A stretch of DNA of 52,076 bases from Actinomycetes bacterium. Lineage in GTDB: Bacteria; Actinomycetota; Thermoleophilia; RBG-16-64-13. The notes below the pieces were generated by a model. That model did not search any database. It worked only from the letters and a program-made list of their open reading frames with translations, and was not told the origin of the DNA. Each line of letters begins with the position of its first letter. Position 1 is the stretch's first letter. Made by a program: the position numbers and the translations under genes. Positions 41,103-50,558 of the stretch are shown piece by piece. Where the stretch lies: assembly GCA_024637095.1 (NCBI GenBank), contig JAGXFV010000021.1, forward strand, positions 1 through 52,076, written 5' to 3'.

Positions 41103-42983
41103 CTAAAGCAAGCCGATGAACTGAGCGAGCAGTCCACCGACGGTGAAGGCGAGAACCACGCTGCCCACCCAGGTGAAGATCATGAAGCTACGGCCGCGTT
41201 CTTTCATGATCACCAGCACCGAGGCCACGCAGGGCACGAAGAGGGTGATGGTCACCAAGGAAACCAGGATGGCAGGCCCGCTGAGTCCCAGATCGTAGAG
41301 CCCGGCGGCGCCGAAGTCGCGCCGGACGAAGCCCATGATGAAGGCGGTCGCCGCCTCGCGGGGCAGGCGCAGCCAGCCCTCCACTAGAGGGGCGGCCAGG
41401 TCCTGGGCGGCAACCAGGGCGCCGGTCACCTGCAGGGTGCCGATCAAAAGGGCGCCCGCGGCGAAGTAGACGGTCACCTCGCGGATGAAACCGGTGGTCT
41501 TGTACCAGGTCTTGGTCAGCACGTTGATGGGCCGGGGTACCCGCAGCGGGGGCAGATCGATTAGCAGACTGGTCGAGGTACCGGGGAGGTAGCGGGAAAG
41601 AGCCACTCCCAGAAGCCCGAAAACCATGAACATGATCAGCCCGTAGGCCAGAGCCATCCGCGGTCCGCCGGCCACCGCCAACAGCGCGACAATCACACCG
41701 AGTTGGGCCGAACAGGGTATGGCGAAGGCCATGAGAGCCGTGGCAATTTTCCGCTCCCGCTCGTTACCCAGGATTCGAGTGGTGATGGTGGCCATCGTGA
41801 TACAACCGAAGCCGAGAATCATCGGGATGACCGCGCGTCCGTTCAGCCCGATGGAGGTCATCATGCGGTCGGTGAGCGCGGCAATCCGCGGCAGGTAGCC
41901 GGAGTCCTCCAGCACCGAGAGCATCAGGTAGAAGCCTATGACCAGGGGCAGCAGTAGACCGATGACGTAGGTGACGGTGAGCGTCAGCACCCCGAACTCG
42001 CCCGCCACCAGCTCGTAGAGTGCGTTGGAATCGCCGAGCACGGCCTGAGCCGCGGAGCGCAGCAGCGGTTCGACGTAGCCCTGCATGACGGTGCCCTCGG
42101 TGAAGCCCACGATGATCTGCGCCACCAGAACCCCGATGAGCTCGTACATCAGGAACAGCGTGACGACGAGCACGGGCAGCCCGGTCAGCGGGCGGATCAG
42201 CGCGTGTCCCAGCCTGGTGCGCAGGTCTAGTGTGTGCTCGCGGCGATCGATCACCCGGGGCAGTATGGCGTTCACCCGCTGCCTGCGGGCCATGTAGAGC
42301 TCGTCCCGCATCCCTTGGGGCTCCACTCCGTGACGCTCGGCCACGTAGGGGTCGCCTTCCAAGATCATCAGAGCCTCGGGTTTGCTGCCCACGCGGTCGA
42401 GCAGCCCCAGCAGCCGGTCCTGCAGAATGGGGTCGGATACGCCGATTCGGGCTTCGCTCAGGGCCTGCTTGACCTCCTCCAAGCCTTCACGCTGTGTGGC
42501 CACCGTGGGAATCACCGGCACTCCCAGCTCGCGGGAGAGGGCGGCCGGATCGACCCGCAGGCCCCGCTTCCCGGCCTCGTCGACCATGTTGAGCGCAACC
42601 ACCATGGGCAGGCCCATGTCGATCAACTGCTGGGTCAGGAAGAGATCGCGCTCGAGGTGAACGGCGTCGACGACGTTGACCACGATGTCGGCCTCGAGGA
42701 TCACGTCGCGGGCGACGGTTTCTTCGTCATTGAAGGAGGAGACCCCATAGACCCCGGGGCTGTCCAGGATAAGGTAGTCGTCCATGCGGCCGCTGGAAAT
42801 GGAGACGGTGGTGCCCGGATAGTTGGACACGTCGACGTAGAGCCCGGTAAAAGCGTTGAAGAAGAGGGACTTGCCCACATTGGGGTTACCGACCAGGACC
42901 ACCTTCCTGGTGCCTTCGGGAACCTCGACTACCGTGGTGCCCTGGCAACAGTGGCCGGTGGCCGCAGGGCTCTGCCCGCTCAT
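41103..42983 (-). CDS. feoB: Ferrous iron transport protein B
   Basis: A 626-residue ferrous iron transporter. The G domain has GNPNVGKS (about 32-39), the G3 DSPGVYG and G4 NMVD. About eight membrane helices follow, with the Gate motif GFGCITMATITTRIL and IPCSAQLGV. The N-terminus has a CC pair (GHCCQG). It is slightly shorter than many FeoB. It overlaps feoA by four bases (ATGA). Iron control is suggested by an IdeR-like box upstream of feoA. Confidence 0.96.
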   Translation of the reverse strand: MSGQSPAATGHCCQGTTVVEVPEGTRKVVLVGNPNVGKSLFFNAFTGLYVDVSNYPGTTVSISSGRMDDYLILDSPGVYGVSSFNDEETVARDVILEADIVVNVVDAVHLERDLFLTQQLIDMGLPMVVALNMVDEAGKRGLRVDPAALSRELGVPVIPTVATQREGLEEVKQALSEARIGVSDPILQDRLLGLLDRVGSKPEALMILEGDPYVAERHGVEPQGMRDELYMARRQRVNAILPRVIDRREHTLDLRTRLGHALIRPLTGLPVLVVTLFLMYELIGVLVAQIIVGFTEGTVMQGYVEPLLRSAAQAVLGDSNALYELVAGEFGVLTLTVTYVIGLLLPLVIGFYLMLSVLEDSGYLPRIAALTDRMMTSIGLNGRAVIPMILGFGCITMATITTRILGNERERKIATALMAFAIPCSAQLGVIVALLAVAGGPRMALAYGLIMFMVFGLLGVALSRYLPGTSTSLLIDLPPLRVPRPINVLTKTWYKTTGFIREVTVYFAAGALLIGTLQVTGALVAAQDLAAPLVEGWLRLPREAATAFIMGFVRRDFGAAGLYDLGLSGPAILVSLVTITLFVPCVASVLVIMKERGRSFMIFTWVGSVVLAFTVGGLLAQFIGLL

Positions 42984-43294
42984 CTAGGGCCCCCGCGCTT
43001 AGAGCCGAAGCGCCATCGGCGTCGATCCCGCTGGGCCCGGCCATGCATCCCGCCACGCCCGGGCCTCAGGTTCGCCTCGGGAGCCTCCTCGACTAGAATC
43101 CGGCCCGCCAATTCACGGCCCAAACAAACCTCTGAATCGTGATGGCGCACCAGCACCGGGCCCACGCGCAGGCGTTCCGCGTCGACAACCGTGCCCTCGC
43201 CGATACCCAGTCGAATGCACTGGGCGCGCGCCTGCGCGTCGCCTATTTCCAAGATGCGAACCGGCCGGCCGGACTTCGCTTCGAGTAGAGTCAT
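42980..43294 (-). CDS. feoA: Ferrous iron transport protein A
   Basis: A 104-residue protein with the SH3-like FeoA fold: GRPVRILEI, AQCIRLGIGEGTVVDAERL and GPVLVRHHDSEVCLGRELAGRILVE. The last 30 residues are a basic Gly/Arg tail not usual for FeoA. FeoA supports FeoB at the membrane. An iron-box match lies 57 bases upstream of the start. Confidence 0.9.
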   Translation of the reverse strand: MTLLEAKSGRPVRILEIGDAQARAQCIRLGIGEGTVVDAERLRVGPVLVRHHDSEVCLGRELAGRILVEEAPEANLRPGRGGMHGRAQRDRRRWRFGSKRGGPR

Positions 43295-43350
43295 GCACCT
43301 TCTCCTAGGGTTCCCGTCGCAAGACAGTAAGGAAATCCTCGCAAATAGTC

Positions 43351-43369
43351 TTAGGTATCCCTAACCTCG
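43351..43369 (-). promoter_or_regulatory. DtxR/IdeR-like iron box upstream of feoA
   Basis: The plus strand reads TTAGGTATCCCTAACCT (43351-43367), matching the DtxR/IdeR consensus TTAGGTTAGSCTAACCTAA at both arms (TTAGGT and CTAACCT). It lies before feoA in the promoter region, so iron-dependent repression of feoAB is expected. Confidence 0.65.
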
Positions 43370-43456
43370 TGGGAGAGTCTACGAGAATCCCGAGATGCTG
43401 TCAAGGCAAACCGGACAATCGGGGTCGGATTTCGCGGATGGGAACAAGGCCGGTAG

Positions 43457-43478
43457 GAAAACACGGCGGATGCGCCGT
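43457..43478 (-). terminator. Intrinsic terminator after cimA
   Basis: On the minus strand ACGGCG-CATC-CGCCGT forms a perfect six-pair hairpin followed by GTTTTCC. It lies 26 bases after the cimA stop and before the feo promoter. It would end the leuCDB-ilvE-cimA transcript. Confidence 0.6.
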
Positions 43479-43503
43479 TCCGGTCGGCGGGGAAGCGCCG
43501 CCT

Positions 43504-45081
43504 CTACGCCTCCCCAGGGTGCTCGTGCATCAGACCGTAGACGATCGAATCCACCAGTGCCTGCCACGACGCTTCGACCACGTTCTCGTGCACGCCCACG
43601 CTCCCCCAGGAGTCGTGCCCGTCCGACGAGTCCAGCAGCACGCGGGTGACCGCCCCGGTGCCCTTGGCTTCGTCCAGGATGCGGACGCGGTAGTTCACCA
43701 ATTGGATCTTCTCGACGTCCGGATACTTGCGCTCGATCGCCAGACGCAGCGCCCGGTCGAGGGCGTTGACCGGGCCGTTGCCCTCCGCAGTCTGAATGAC
43801 GCGGTCGCCATTCACGTGGACCTTGATGGTCGCCTCGGTGAGGATGTCGCCGTCCTCGCGCTTCTCCACGATGATGCGGAAGCTCTCCAGCCGAAAGTAC
43901 TCACGCCGTTCGCCCAATTCGTTCCGCACCAAGAGCTCGAAGGAAGCGTCGGCGGCCTCATAGTAATAGCCCTCGTGCTCTTTGGCCTTCAGCCGGCTGA
44001 GTACGGCGTCGACCTGCTCCGGGGTGGGTTCGAGGCCCAGATCCCTGGCCCGCTCCCGCACGGTTCCCCTCCCCGAGAGCTCGGAGACCAGCACGTGCGA
44101 GGCATTGCCCACCGTCTCCGGGCGAATGTGCTCGAAAGTGCGGGCGTCCGCCGCCACTCCGGCGACGTGCAGGCCGCCCTTGTGCGCGAAGGCGTTGCGG
44201 CCCACGTAGGGCTGGTGGGGGTCCGGCGCGATGTTGCAGAGCTCGGCGACGAAATGGGAGGTGTCGGTCAGCTTACGCAGGTCTTCGTCGGAGATGCAGT
44301 CGCAGTCGAGCTTCAGCTTGAGGGCCGGGATGATCACGCAGAGATCGGCGTTGCCCGCCCGTTCACCGTATCCGTTAATGGTCCCCTGGACGTGCGCGGC
44401 GCCCTCTTCCACGGCGACCAACGAGTTCGCCACCGCGCAGCCCCCGTCATCATGGGTGTGAATGCCCACGCGCACCGCCTCGCCCAGGTCCCGATGCACC
44501 ACGCGCACCGTGCGCGCGATCCCTCCGGGGAGCGTGGCGCCATTGGTGTCGCAGAGCACTACCGCCTCCGCACCGGCCTCGGCGGCGGTGCGCAGGCATT
44601 TGAGCGCGTACTCCGGGTGCTCGGCGTAGGCGTCGAAGAAGTGCTCGGCGTCGTAGACCACGCGCTTGCCCTGCTCTTGCAAGAAAGCGACGGACTCGGC
44701 GATCATGCGCAGGTTCTCGTCCAGGTCGACCTTGAGGATCTTCTCGACATGCAGCTTCCAGGTCTTGCCCACGACGCAGGCGACACTCACCCAACTATCG
44801 GCCAGTACGCGCAGAACAGGATCGGTTTCCGCTTGACCGGCCCGCCCCCTGGTGGTGCCGAAGGCGCTGACGGCAGTCCGGCGCAGGTCCTCGGCTTCGA
44901 GCAGGCGGAAGAACTCGGCGTCCTTGGGATTCGAACCGGGAAAGCCCCCCTCGATCACGTGGATTCCGAGCTCTGCGAGCCGCAGCGCAATGCGCAGCTT
45001 CTCCTCGACCGACACGCTCATGCCTTCGCGCTGCATGCCGTCGCGCAGGGTGGTGTCGTAGAGAGTTATGCTGCGCTTCAC
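43504..45081 (-). CDS. cimA: Citramalate synthase
   Basis: A 525-residue HMGL-like/LeuA-family enzyme that joins pyruvate and acetyl-CoA to citramalate for isoleucine synthesis. It has LYDTTLRDGMQREGM, IEGGFPGSNPKD, VRVGIHTHDDGGCAVANSL (metal His) and NGYGERAGNADL, and a C-terminal LeuA regulatory domain with VKVHVNGDR-type strands and DYRVRILDE-like VNYRVRILDEAKGTGA. GMQREG and length mark the CimA branch rather than 2-isopropylmalate synthase. GTG 45081 follows GGAG by 6 bases; TTG 45102 is an alternative. Confidence 0.93.
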   Translation of the reverse strand: MKRSITLYDTTLRDGMQREGMSVSVEEKLRIALRLAELGIHVIEGGFPGSNPKDAEFFRLLEAEDLRRTAVSAFGTTRGRAGQAETDPVLRVLADSWVSVACVVGKTWKLHVEKILKVDLDENLRMIAESVAFLQEQGKRVVYDAEHFFDAYAEHPEYALKCLRTAAEAGAEAVVLCDTNGATLPGGIARTVRVVHRDLGEAVRVGIHTHDDGGCAVANSLVAVEEGAAHVQGTINGYGERAGNADLCVIIPALKLKLDCDCISDEDLRKLTDTSHFVAELCNIAPDPHQPYVGRNAFAHKGGLHVAGVAADARTFEHIRPETVGNASHVLVSELSGRGTVRERARDLGLEPTPEQVDAVLSRLKAKEHEGYYYEAADASFELLVRNELGERREYFRLESFRIIVEKREDGDILTEATIKVHVNGDRVIQTAEGNGPVNALDRALRLAIERKYPDVEKIQLVNYRVRILDEAKGTGAVTRVLLDSSDGHDSWGSVGVHENVVEASWQALVDSIVYGLMHEHPGEA

Positions 45082-45103
45082 CAGGTGCTCCGCCGTTCGC
45101 AAC

Positions 45104-45979
45104 TCAGGACTTCGAGACCGGATACCCGCTGCTGCGGGCGTACTCAGCGAAGCGCTCCATCAGCCGGCCGGTGATCTCGCCCGGCCGGCCGTCTCCAACG
45201 GCACGGCGGTCCACCTCGACAACGGGCGCCACTTCGGCGGCGGTTCCGGTGAGAAAGGCCTCGTCCGCGCTGTAGACGTCGTAGAGCGTGTAGAGCCCTT
45301 CCTGAACCTCGTAGCCCAGCTCGCGCGCCAGGCGCATGACCGCGGCCCGGGTGACCCCGTGCAGGGCACCGACCCCCGTGGCGGGCGTGTGCACCACACC
45401 GTTCTTGACCATGAAGAAGTTGTCCGCGGTGCACTCCGCCACAAAGCCCTGCGCGCTCAACATGAGGCCCTCGTCAGCGCCGGTGCCCCGCAGTTCCAGA
45501 CTGGCGAGCACGTTGTTCAGGTAGTTGAGGCTCTTGACGGCGGGATTGATCGCCTGCGGGTCGTTGCGCCGGGTCGAGCAGGTGACGATCTTCAGGCCTT
45601 TCTGGTAGAGCTCCTGCGGATACAGCTGAATGGTCGCCGCGATGATGAATACGGTGGCCTTCGGGCACTTCATCGGGTTGAGTCCCAGGTCGCCCACCCC
45701 CCGCGTCACCACCAGACGGATGTAGGCGTCGTCCAGCTGATTGCGCCGCACGGTTTCACAGGTCGCCTCGAGCAGGTCGGCGCGGGACATGGGGATGTTC
45801 AAGGCGATCGCCAGGGCCGAGTTGTACAGGCGGTCGAAGTGCGCGTCGCATTCGAAGATTCGGCCGTCGTAGACCCGGATCCCCTCGAAAACCCCGTCCC
45901 CGTACAGGAGACCGTGGTCGAAGACGCTGATCTTGGCCTCGGTCTCGTCGTAGAACTCGCCGTCGATGAAAATCTGCAT
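45104..45979 (-). CDS. ilvE: Branched-chain amino acid aminotransferase (class IV)
   Basis: A 291-residue PLP enzyme of fold type IV for the last step of leucine, isoleucine and valine synthesis. FDHGLLYGDGVFEGIRVY is the family start segment, the PLP Lys is in AVKSLNYLNN, and EGLMLSAQGFVAECTADNFF and GVTRAAVMRLA follow. Context in the leu/cimA operon favours IlvE over D-amino-acid transaminase or lyase relatives. Start ATG 45979 is 9 bases after leuB. Confidence 0.93.
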   Translation of the reverse strand: MQIFIDGEFYDETEAKISVFDHGLLYGDGVFEGIRVYDGRIFECDAHFDRLYNSALAIALNIPMSRADLLEATCETVRRNQLDDAYIRLVVTRGVGDLGLNPMKCPKATVFIIAATIQLYPQELYQKGLKIVTCSTRRNDPQAINPAVKSLNYLNNVLASLELRGTGADEGLMLSAQGFVAECTADNFFMVKNGVVHTPATGVGALHGVTRAAVMRLARELGYEVQEGLYTLYDVYSADEAFLTGTAAEVAPVVEVDRRAVGDGRPGEITGRLMERFAEYARSSGYPVSKS

Positions 45980-45988
45980 GCTCGCTCC

Positions 45989-47083
45989 CTACCAGCCGCT
46001 CTCTTCGGTGACAGTCCCCTCCTTGACGTGGGTGACCACCATGTCGCCGACCTCGCTGGTGCTCATGCCCATCCTGCCCGCGGCCATCGAGGGTAGGCGC
46101 TCGGTCGAATGCATGACCGCGGCCTCCACCCAACGGGCCGCGTCTTTCTCCCCCAGGTGATCCAGCATCATCTGCATGGAGGCGATGGCCGCCAGAGGAT
46201 TGATCTTGTTCTGGCCGGCGTACTTCGGCGCGGAGCCGCCCATGGGCTCGAACATGGCGGTACCGCCCGGATCGGGATTGATGTTCCCGCCGGCGGCGAT
46301 CCCGAGGCCGCCCTGGATCATCGCGGCCAGGTCGGTGATGATGTCGCCGAACATGTTGTCTGTGACGATCACGTCGAACCACTCGGGGTTCTTGACGAAC
46401 CACATGCAGACCGCGTCGACGTGGGCGTACTCGCGCTTTATCTCGGGGTAATCGGCCTCGCCCACCTCGTTGAAGGCCCGCCACCAGAGATCCCAGGCAT
46501 AGGTGAGCACGTTGGTCTTGCCCACCAGGGTGAGCTCGCCCTCGCGGTCCGGGCGCTTGGCATAGTCGAAGGCGTAGCGCAGGCAGCGCTCCGCCCCTTT
46601 GCGCGTGTTTACGCTCTCCTGCACGGCGATCTCGTCGGGCGTGCCCTTGCGCAGGAAGCCGCCGGTGGAAGCGTAGAGGCCCTCGGTGTTCTCGCGCACC
46701 ACGACGAAATCTATGTCCTCGGGCCCTTTGTCCTTGATGGGAGTTTCGACTCCCGGATAGAGCTTCACCGGCCTCAGGTTGATGTAGAGATCGAGGTCGA
46801 AGCGGGCTTTGAGCAGAATGCCCTGCTCCAAAATGCCGGGAGCCACTTCCGGATGACCGATGGCCCCGAGGAAGATGGCGTCGAAGTCGCGAAGTTCGGA
46901 CACGGCCGAATCGGGCAGGGTCTCGCCGGTCTTCAAGTAACGCTCGCCGCCGAAATCGTACTCGGTGAGGTCGTAGGTGAAACCGGCCCGCGCAGCCGCC
47001 GCCTCCAGCACCCTCAGGCCCTCACGGACCACCTCCGGACCGGTCCCATCGCCGGGAACGACCGCAATCTGGTAATGACTCAT
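45989..47083 (-). CDS. leuB: 3-isopropylmalate dehydrogenase
   Basis: A 364-residue beta-decarboxylating dehydrogenase. It has [67 protein letters not shown] and [20 protein letters not shown]. The family also includes isocitrate and tartrate dehydrogenases; location between leuD and ilvE supports LeuB. It may also act on methylmalate in the cimA route. ATG 47083 overlaps the leuD stop. Confidence 0.9.
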   Translation of the reverse strand: MSHYQIAVVPGDGTGPEVVREGLRVLEAAAARAGFTYDLTEYDFGGERYLKTGETLPDSAVSELRDFDAIFLGAIGHPEVAPGILEQGILLKARFDLDLYINLRPVKLYPGVETPIKDKGPEDIDFVVVRENTEGLYASTGGFLRKGTPDEIAVQESVNTRKGAERCLRYAFDYAKRPDREGELTLVGKTNVLTYAWDLWWRAFNEVGEADYPEIKREYAHVDAVCMWFVKNPEWFDVIVTDNMFGDIITDLAAMIQGGLGIAAGGNINPDPGGTAMFEPMGGSAPKYAGQNKINPLAAIASMQMMLDHLGEKDAARWVEAAVMHSTERLPSMAAGRMGMSTSEVGDMVVTHVKEGTVTEESGW

Positions 47084-47613
47084 CGTTGCTCCCTTGCCTT
47101 CAGGTACGGCAGCAGCCCGCCCGCGGACACGAGTTCGCGCATGAACTCGGGCAGAGGCTCGGCCTGGTAGGACTCGTTACGGGTCAGATTCTCGATGGTG
47201 CCGGCAGCCAGGTCGGCCCGGATACGGTCGCCCTCCTGAATGCGGTCCGCCGCCTCGACGGATACCAGGATAGGCAGGCCGGTGTTGAAAGCGTTGCGGT
47301 AGAAGATTCGGGCGAAGCTCTTGGCGATTACAGCCTGCACGCCGGCGCCCTTGATGGCGATGGGCGCGTGCTCGCGGCTCGACCCGCAGCCGAAGTTCTC
47401 CTGCGCCACCAGGATGTCGCCGGGTTGCACCTTGCGGGGAAACTCCGGATCTTGGTCTTCCATCAGATGCTCGGCCAGTTCCTCGGGCTCCTTCATGGTC
47501 AGGTAGCGCGCGGCGATGATTAGGTCTGTGTCGACGTCGCGGCCGAAGGTCCATACCCTGCCCTCGAGGGTGGTCTGGGGCTCGTCGGCCCCCCGCATGC
47601 TCTGCTCGGCCAT
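47080..47613 (-). CDS. leuD: 3-isopropylmalate dehydratase small subunit
   Basis: A 177-residue swivel-domain subunit. It has [39 protein letters not shown] with substrate-binding residues, and [12 protein letters not shown]. Length and motifs match the LeuD form paired with the short LeuC of archaea and many anaerobes. ATG 47613 shares a base with the leuC stop. In this pathway it probably serves both isopropylmalate and citramalate. Confidence 0.95.
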   Translation of the reverse strand: MAEQSMRGADEPQTTLEGRVWTFGRDVDTDLIIAARYLTMKEPEELAEHLMEDQDPEFPRKVQPGDILVAQENFGCGSSREHAPIAIKGAGVQAVIAKSFARIFYRNAFNTGLPILVSVEAADRIQEGDRIRADLAAGTIENLTRNESYQAEPLPEFMRELVSAGGLLPYLKAREQR

Positions 47614-48890
47614 CACGCCGCCCTCCTGCTCTGGATCTGGTCGGGAGTCGCCACGTGGCCGGCAATGGCCGAAGCCGCAGCCACGTAGGGACCGGCCAGA
47701 TACACCTCGGAGTTCACGTGCCCCATCCGCCCGACGAAATTGCGGTTGGTGGTACTGACGGCGCGCTCGCCCTCGGCCAGAACGCCCATGTGCCCGCCCA
47801 GGCAGGGACCGCAGGTGGGCACCGAGAAGACCGCCTCGGCGGCCAGGAAGACGTCCACCAGACCTTCGTCCATGGCCTGCTGATAGATCGCCTGAGTGGC
47901 GGGGATGACGATACAGCGCACGTCGCGCCCCACCTTTTGGCCGCGCAGGACCTCGGCGGCGGCGCGCAGGTCCTCGATACGGCCGTTGGTGCAGCTGCCG
48001 ATCACCACCTGGTCGATGCGCGTGTCCGCCAATTCGTCCGCCCGGGCCACGTTGGAGGGCAGGTGCGGCTTGGCCACCAGCAGGGGGATGTCTTCTCCCC
48101 GCCAACGGTACTCGAACTCATAGGCGGCGTCGGCGTCGGATTCGTAGTAGCGAGGCTCCCGCCGGAAGCGTCCCTCGATGTATTCGCGGGTGATCCGGTC
48201 CGGCGCGATGATGCCGTTCTTGGCCCCCGCCTCGATGGCCATGTTGGCCATGGTCTGGCGGTTGTCCATCGAAAGAGTCTCGATAACCGGGCCGGTGAAC
48301 TCCATCGCCCGGTAGAGCGCGCCGTCCACGCCGATCTCGCCGATGGTGTGCAGGATGAGGTCCTTGCCGCCCACGTACGGCCCCAACTCGCCCTCGAAGA
48401 CGAACCTCAGGCTGGCGGGCACGCGAAACCAGACCTCCCCGGTGGCCATGGCCCCGGCAAGGTCGGTGGAACCCACGCCGGTGGCGAAGGCGCCCAGCGC
48501 CCCGTAGGTACAGGTGTGCGAATCGGCGCCGATCACCACGTCGCCCGGGCCGACCAGGCCCATTTCCGGGAGCAGGGCGTGCTCCACTCCCACGCGGCCC
48601 ACGTCGTAGTAGTGCTCGATTTCGTGCCGCCGGGCGAACTCGCGCATCTGCTTGACCAGCATCGCCGTCTTGATGTCTTTGCAAGGAGTGAAGTGATCGG
48701 GGATCAAGGCAATTCGCGCGGCATCGAACACCTGCTCGAAACCCGCCTTTTCGAACTCGTCGATGGCAACGGGGGCGGTGATGTCGTTGCCCAGGCAGAA
48801 ATCCACCCGGGCCATGATCAAGTCGCCGGGCGCGACCGACTCCCTGCCCACGGCCCGTGCCAGGATCTTCTCGGTTATGGTCATTCCCAT
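47613..48890 (-). CDS. leuC: 3-isopropylmalate dehydratase large subunit
   Basis: A 425-residue aconitase-family subunit. The [4Fe-4S] ligands are in VIGSCTNGRIEDL and SVPTCGPCLGGHMG, with ADSHTCTYGALGAFATGVGSTDL as the third site. It is the short LeuC type. I choose ATG 48890, 9 bases after GAGG; ATG 48884 and GTG 48905 are alternatives. It is the first gene of the leuC-leuD-leuB-ilvE-cimA operon. Confidence 0.95.
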   Translation of the reverse strand: MGMTITEKILARAVGRESVAPGDLIMARVDFCLGNDITAPVAIDEFEKAGFEQVFDAARIALIPDHFTPCKDIKTAMLVKQMREFARRHEIEHYYDVGRVGVEHALLPEMGLVGPGDVVIGADSHTCTYGALGAFATGVGSTDLAGAMATGEVWFRVPASLRFVFEGELGPYVGGKDLILHTIGEIGVDGALYRAMEFTGPVIETLSMDNRQTMANMAIEAGAKNGIIAPDRITREYIEGRFRREPRYYESDADAAYEFEYRWRGEDIPLLVAKPHLPSNVARADELADTRIDQVVIGSCTNGRIEDLRAAAEVLRGQKVGRDVRCIVIPATQAIYQQAMDEGLVDVFLAAEAVFSVPTCGPCLGGHMGVLAEGERAVSTTNRNFVGRMGHVNSEVYLAGPYVAAASAIAGHVATPDQIQSRRAA

Positions 48891-48957
48891 GAAGCTCGTC
48901 CTCACTGGTGGGATGTGGCTGACGCTTCAGGATACCGGCTTAGCGAAGCGCCGTCAC

Positions 48958-48986
48958 AGCATAGAGAAACCCGCGCCGCGCCGCAA
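48958..48986 (-). promoter_or_regulatory. Promoter of the leu operon
   Basis: On the minus strand TTGCGG (complement of 48981-48986), a 17-base spacer and TATGCT (48958-48963). RNA would start near 48951, giving a leader of about 60 bases before leuC. I see no leucine-codon leader peptide in it. Confidence 0.5.
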
Positions 48987-49013
48987 ATTGACGCATAGCT
49001 CGTCATTCTCGGA

Positions 49014-49050
49014 TTGTGACGGCGGAGATCGGTCGGTAAGATCCACCGAC
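49014..49050 (+). promoter_or_regulatory. Promoter of the lipoprotein hydrolase gene with overlapping inverted repeat
   Basis: TTGTGA (49014-49019), a 17-base spacer and TAAGAT (49037-49042). An inverted repeat GTCGGT-N7-ACCGAC (49032-49050) spans the -10 and the expected RNA start, where a repressor could bind. Confidence 0.55.
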
Positions 49051-49072
49051 TAAGCCAATAGAAGGGATAGCG

Positions 49073-50551
49073 GTGACACTTAGCACCCGCCTCTCAGCAA
49101 AGCCGGCCATCACCGGCCTCATCGTCGCGCTCGCCCTCATCACCGCGCTCGCGTGGGCGGTCGGATGTGACGGGGATTCGGAGACCTCAGACCCTAACAG
49201 CGAAGAAACCACGGACGAAGCGGCGCGGGACGTTAGCACGACGGAGGCCGACTTCGAAGACCGCGAGGCCCTGGTCGAGCAGGCCCGCGCCCTGGTCGAG
49301 CAGCTCGCGCGGGGGGAGTACGCTCAGGCCCACGGCTCCTTCGACGAGCAGATGCAGGCCGCGCTCCCCGAGGAACAGATGAGTGGCCTGTGGGAGTCGC
49401 TCGAGCAGCAAGCGGGCGTCTACGAAGAGATCGTGGACACGCGCACGTCCGTCGAGCAAGAGTTCCGCGTGGTGTACGTGGTCTCTCAGTTTCGGGACGG
49501 CCCCATCGACGTCAAGGTGGTATTCGGACCGGACGGCCGCGTGAGCGGGCTCTTCTTCCTCCCCGTGGGCGCCGACGAGTCGCGGTCGGAAAAGGCTCAA
49601 GGGTACAACCCTCCGGGTTACGTGGTCGAGTCCTCCTTCTCCGAGGAGGAGGTCACCGTCGGCGCACCGGATTGGCCCCTGCCGGGCACGCTCACCCTGC
49701 CCGAGGGCGATGGGCCCTTCCCCGCAGTGGTGCTGGTGCATGGCTCGGGTCCCAGCGACCGCGACGAGACCATCGGCCCCAATCGGCCATTTCGGGATCT
49801 GGCCTGGGGCCTCGCCTCGCACGGCATTGCCGTCCTAAGGTACGAGAAGCGGACCAAGGAGCACGCCCAACGCGCGGCCGAGCAGGAGGACTTTGGAGTG
49901 GACGAGGAAACCGTGGACGATGCGGTTTCCGCGCTTGAATTGCTGAAGGCGCGGGAGCAGATCAATGGTGACCAGATCTACGTACTCGGTCACAGCCTGG
50001 GCGCGTTCCTCGCGCCGCGGATCGCGGTCCAGGCCGGGGAAGCGGGTGTGGAGCCGGACGGGCTCATCCTGCTCGCACCGGCGGCCCGGCCCCTCGAGGA
50101 TCTGATCTACGGTCAGTCCCTCTATCTGGCCGAGCTCGACGGTGAGGTGAGCGCCGAAGAACAGGCCCAGCTCGATGAACTCGAGCAACAGATCGGGGCC
50201 GTGCGCCAGGGCGATAAAACGGCGGAAGCGAGCGAACTACCCCTGGGTGTGCCCGCCTCCTACTGGCGTTCCTTGGAAGGCTACGATCCCCTCGCCGTAG
50301 CCGGACAACTCGATCAGCCCATTCTGGCGCTCTTCGGCGAACGCGACTACCAGGTGACGGAGCAGGACGAATCGGCCTGGAGATCGGCCTTCGCCGACGA
50401 AGGCCGGGTGCACATCGAGCAGTTGGCCAACCTGAATCACCTGTTCATGAGCGGCAGCGGCCCGTCCTCGCCCGCGGAATACGAGCAGGCAGACAATGTG
50501 GATCTACTGGTGATTCAGAGGGTATCCGCCTGGATCCTGGCGCTACGCTGA
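49073..50551 (+). CDS. Alpha/beta hydrolase lipoprotein with N-terminal DUF3887-like domain
   Basis: A 492-residue exported hydrolase. A signal helix ends in the lipobox-like AWAVGC (Cys32). Then come an acidic linker and a DUF3887-like domain (about 65-165, ALVEQLARGEYAQAHGSFD). The hydrolase part has VLVHGSGPSDRDETIGP, nucleophile GHSLGA, acid GERDYQV and His in LANLNHLF, so the triad is complete. Such proteins are poorly characterised esterases or peptidases at the membrane surface. It starts at GTG 49073 with its own promoter. A GtrA gene converges from the right. Confidence 0.88.
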   Translation: MTLSTRLSAKPAITGLIVALALITALAWAVGCDGDSETSDPNSEETTDEAARDVSTTEADFEDREALVEQARALVEQLARGEYAQAHGSFDEQMQAALPEEQMSGLWESLEQQAGVYEEIVDTRTSVEQEFRVVYVVSQFRDGPIDVKVVFGPDGRVSGLFFLPVGADESRSEKAQGYNPPGYVVESSFSEEEVTVGAPDWPLPGTLTLPEGDGPFPAVVLVHGSGPSDRDETIGPNRPFRDLAWGLASHGIAVLRYEKRTKEHAQRAAEQEDFGVDEETVDDAVSALELLKAREQINGDQIYVLGHSLGAFLAPRIAVQAGEAGVEPDGLILLAPAARPLEDLIYGQSLYLAELDGEVSAEEQAQLDELEQQIGAVRQGDKTAEASELPLGVPASYWRSLEGYDPLAVAGQLDQPILALFGERDYQVTEQDESAWRSAFADEGRVHIEQLANLNHLFMSGSGPSSPAEYEQADNVDLLVIQRVSAWILALR

Positions 50552-50558
50552 GGGCGAT

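Noticed and set aside
44925-44945. A tRNA T-arm-like GGTTCGAATCC on the minus strand
   Set aside because: It encodes part of GGFPGSNPKD in cimA and no acceptor, D-arm or anticodon stem surrounds it.
43369-45174. A 601-codon plus-strand frame opposite cimA
   Set aside because: It is antisense to a well-supported gene and contains no domain; base use matches a shadow.
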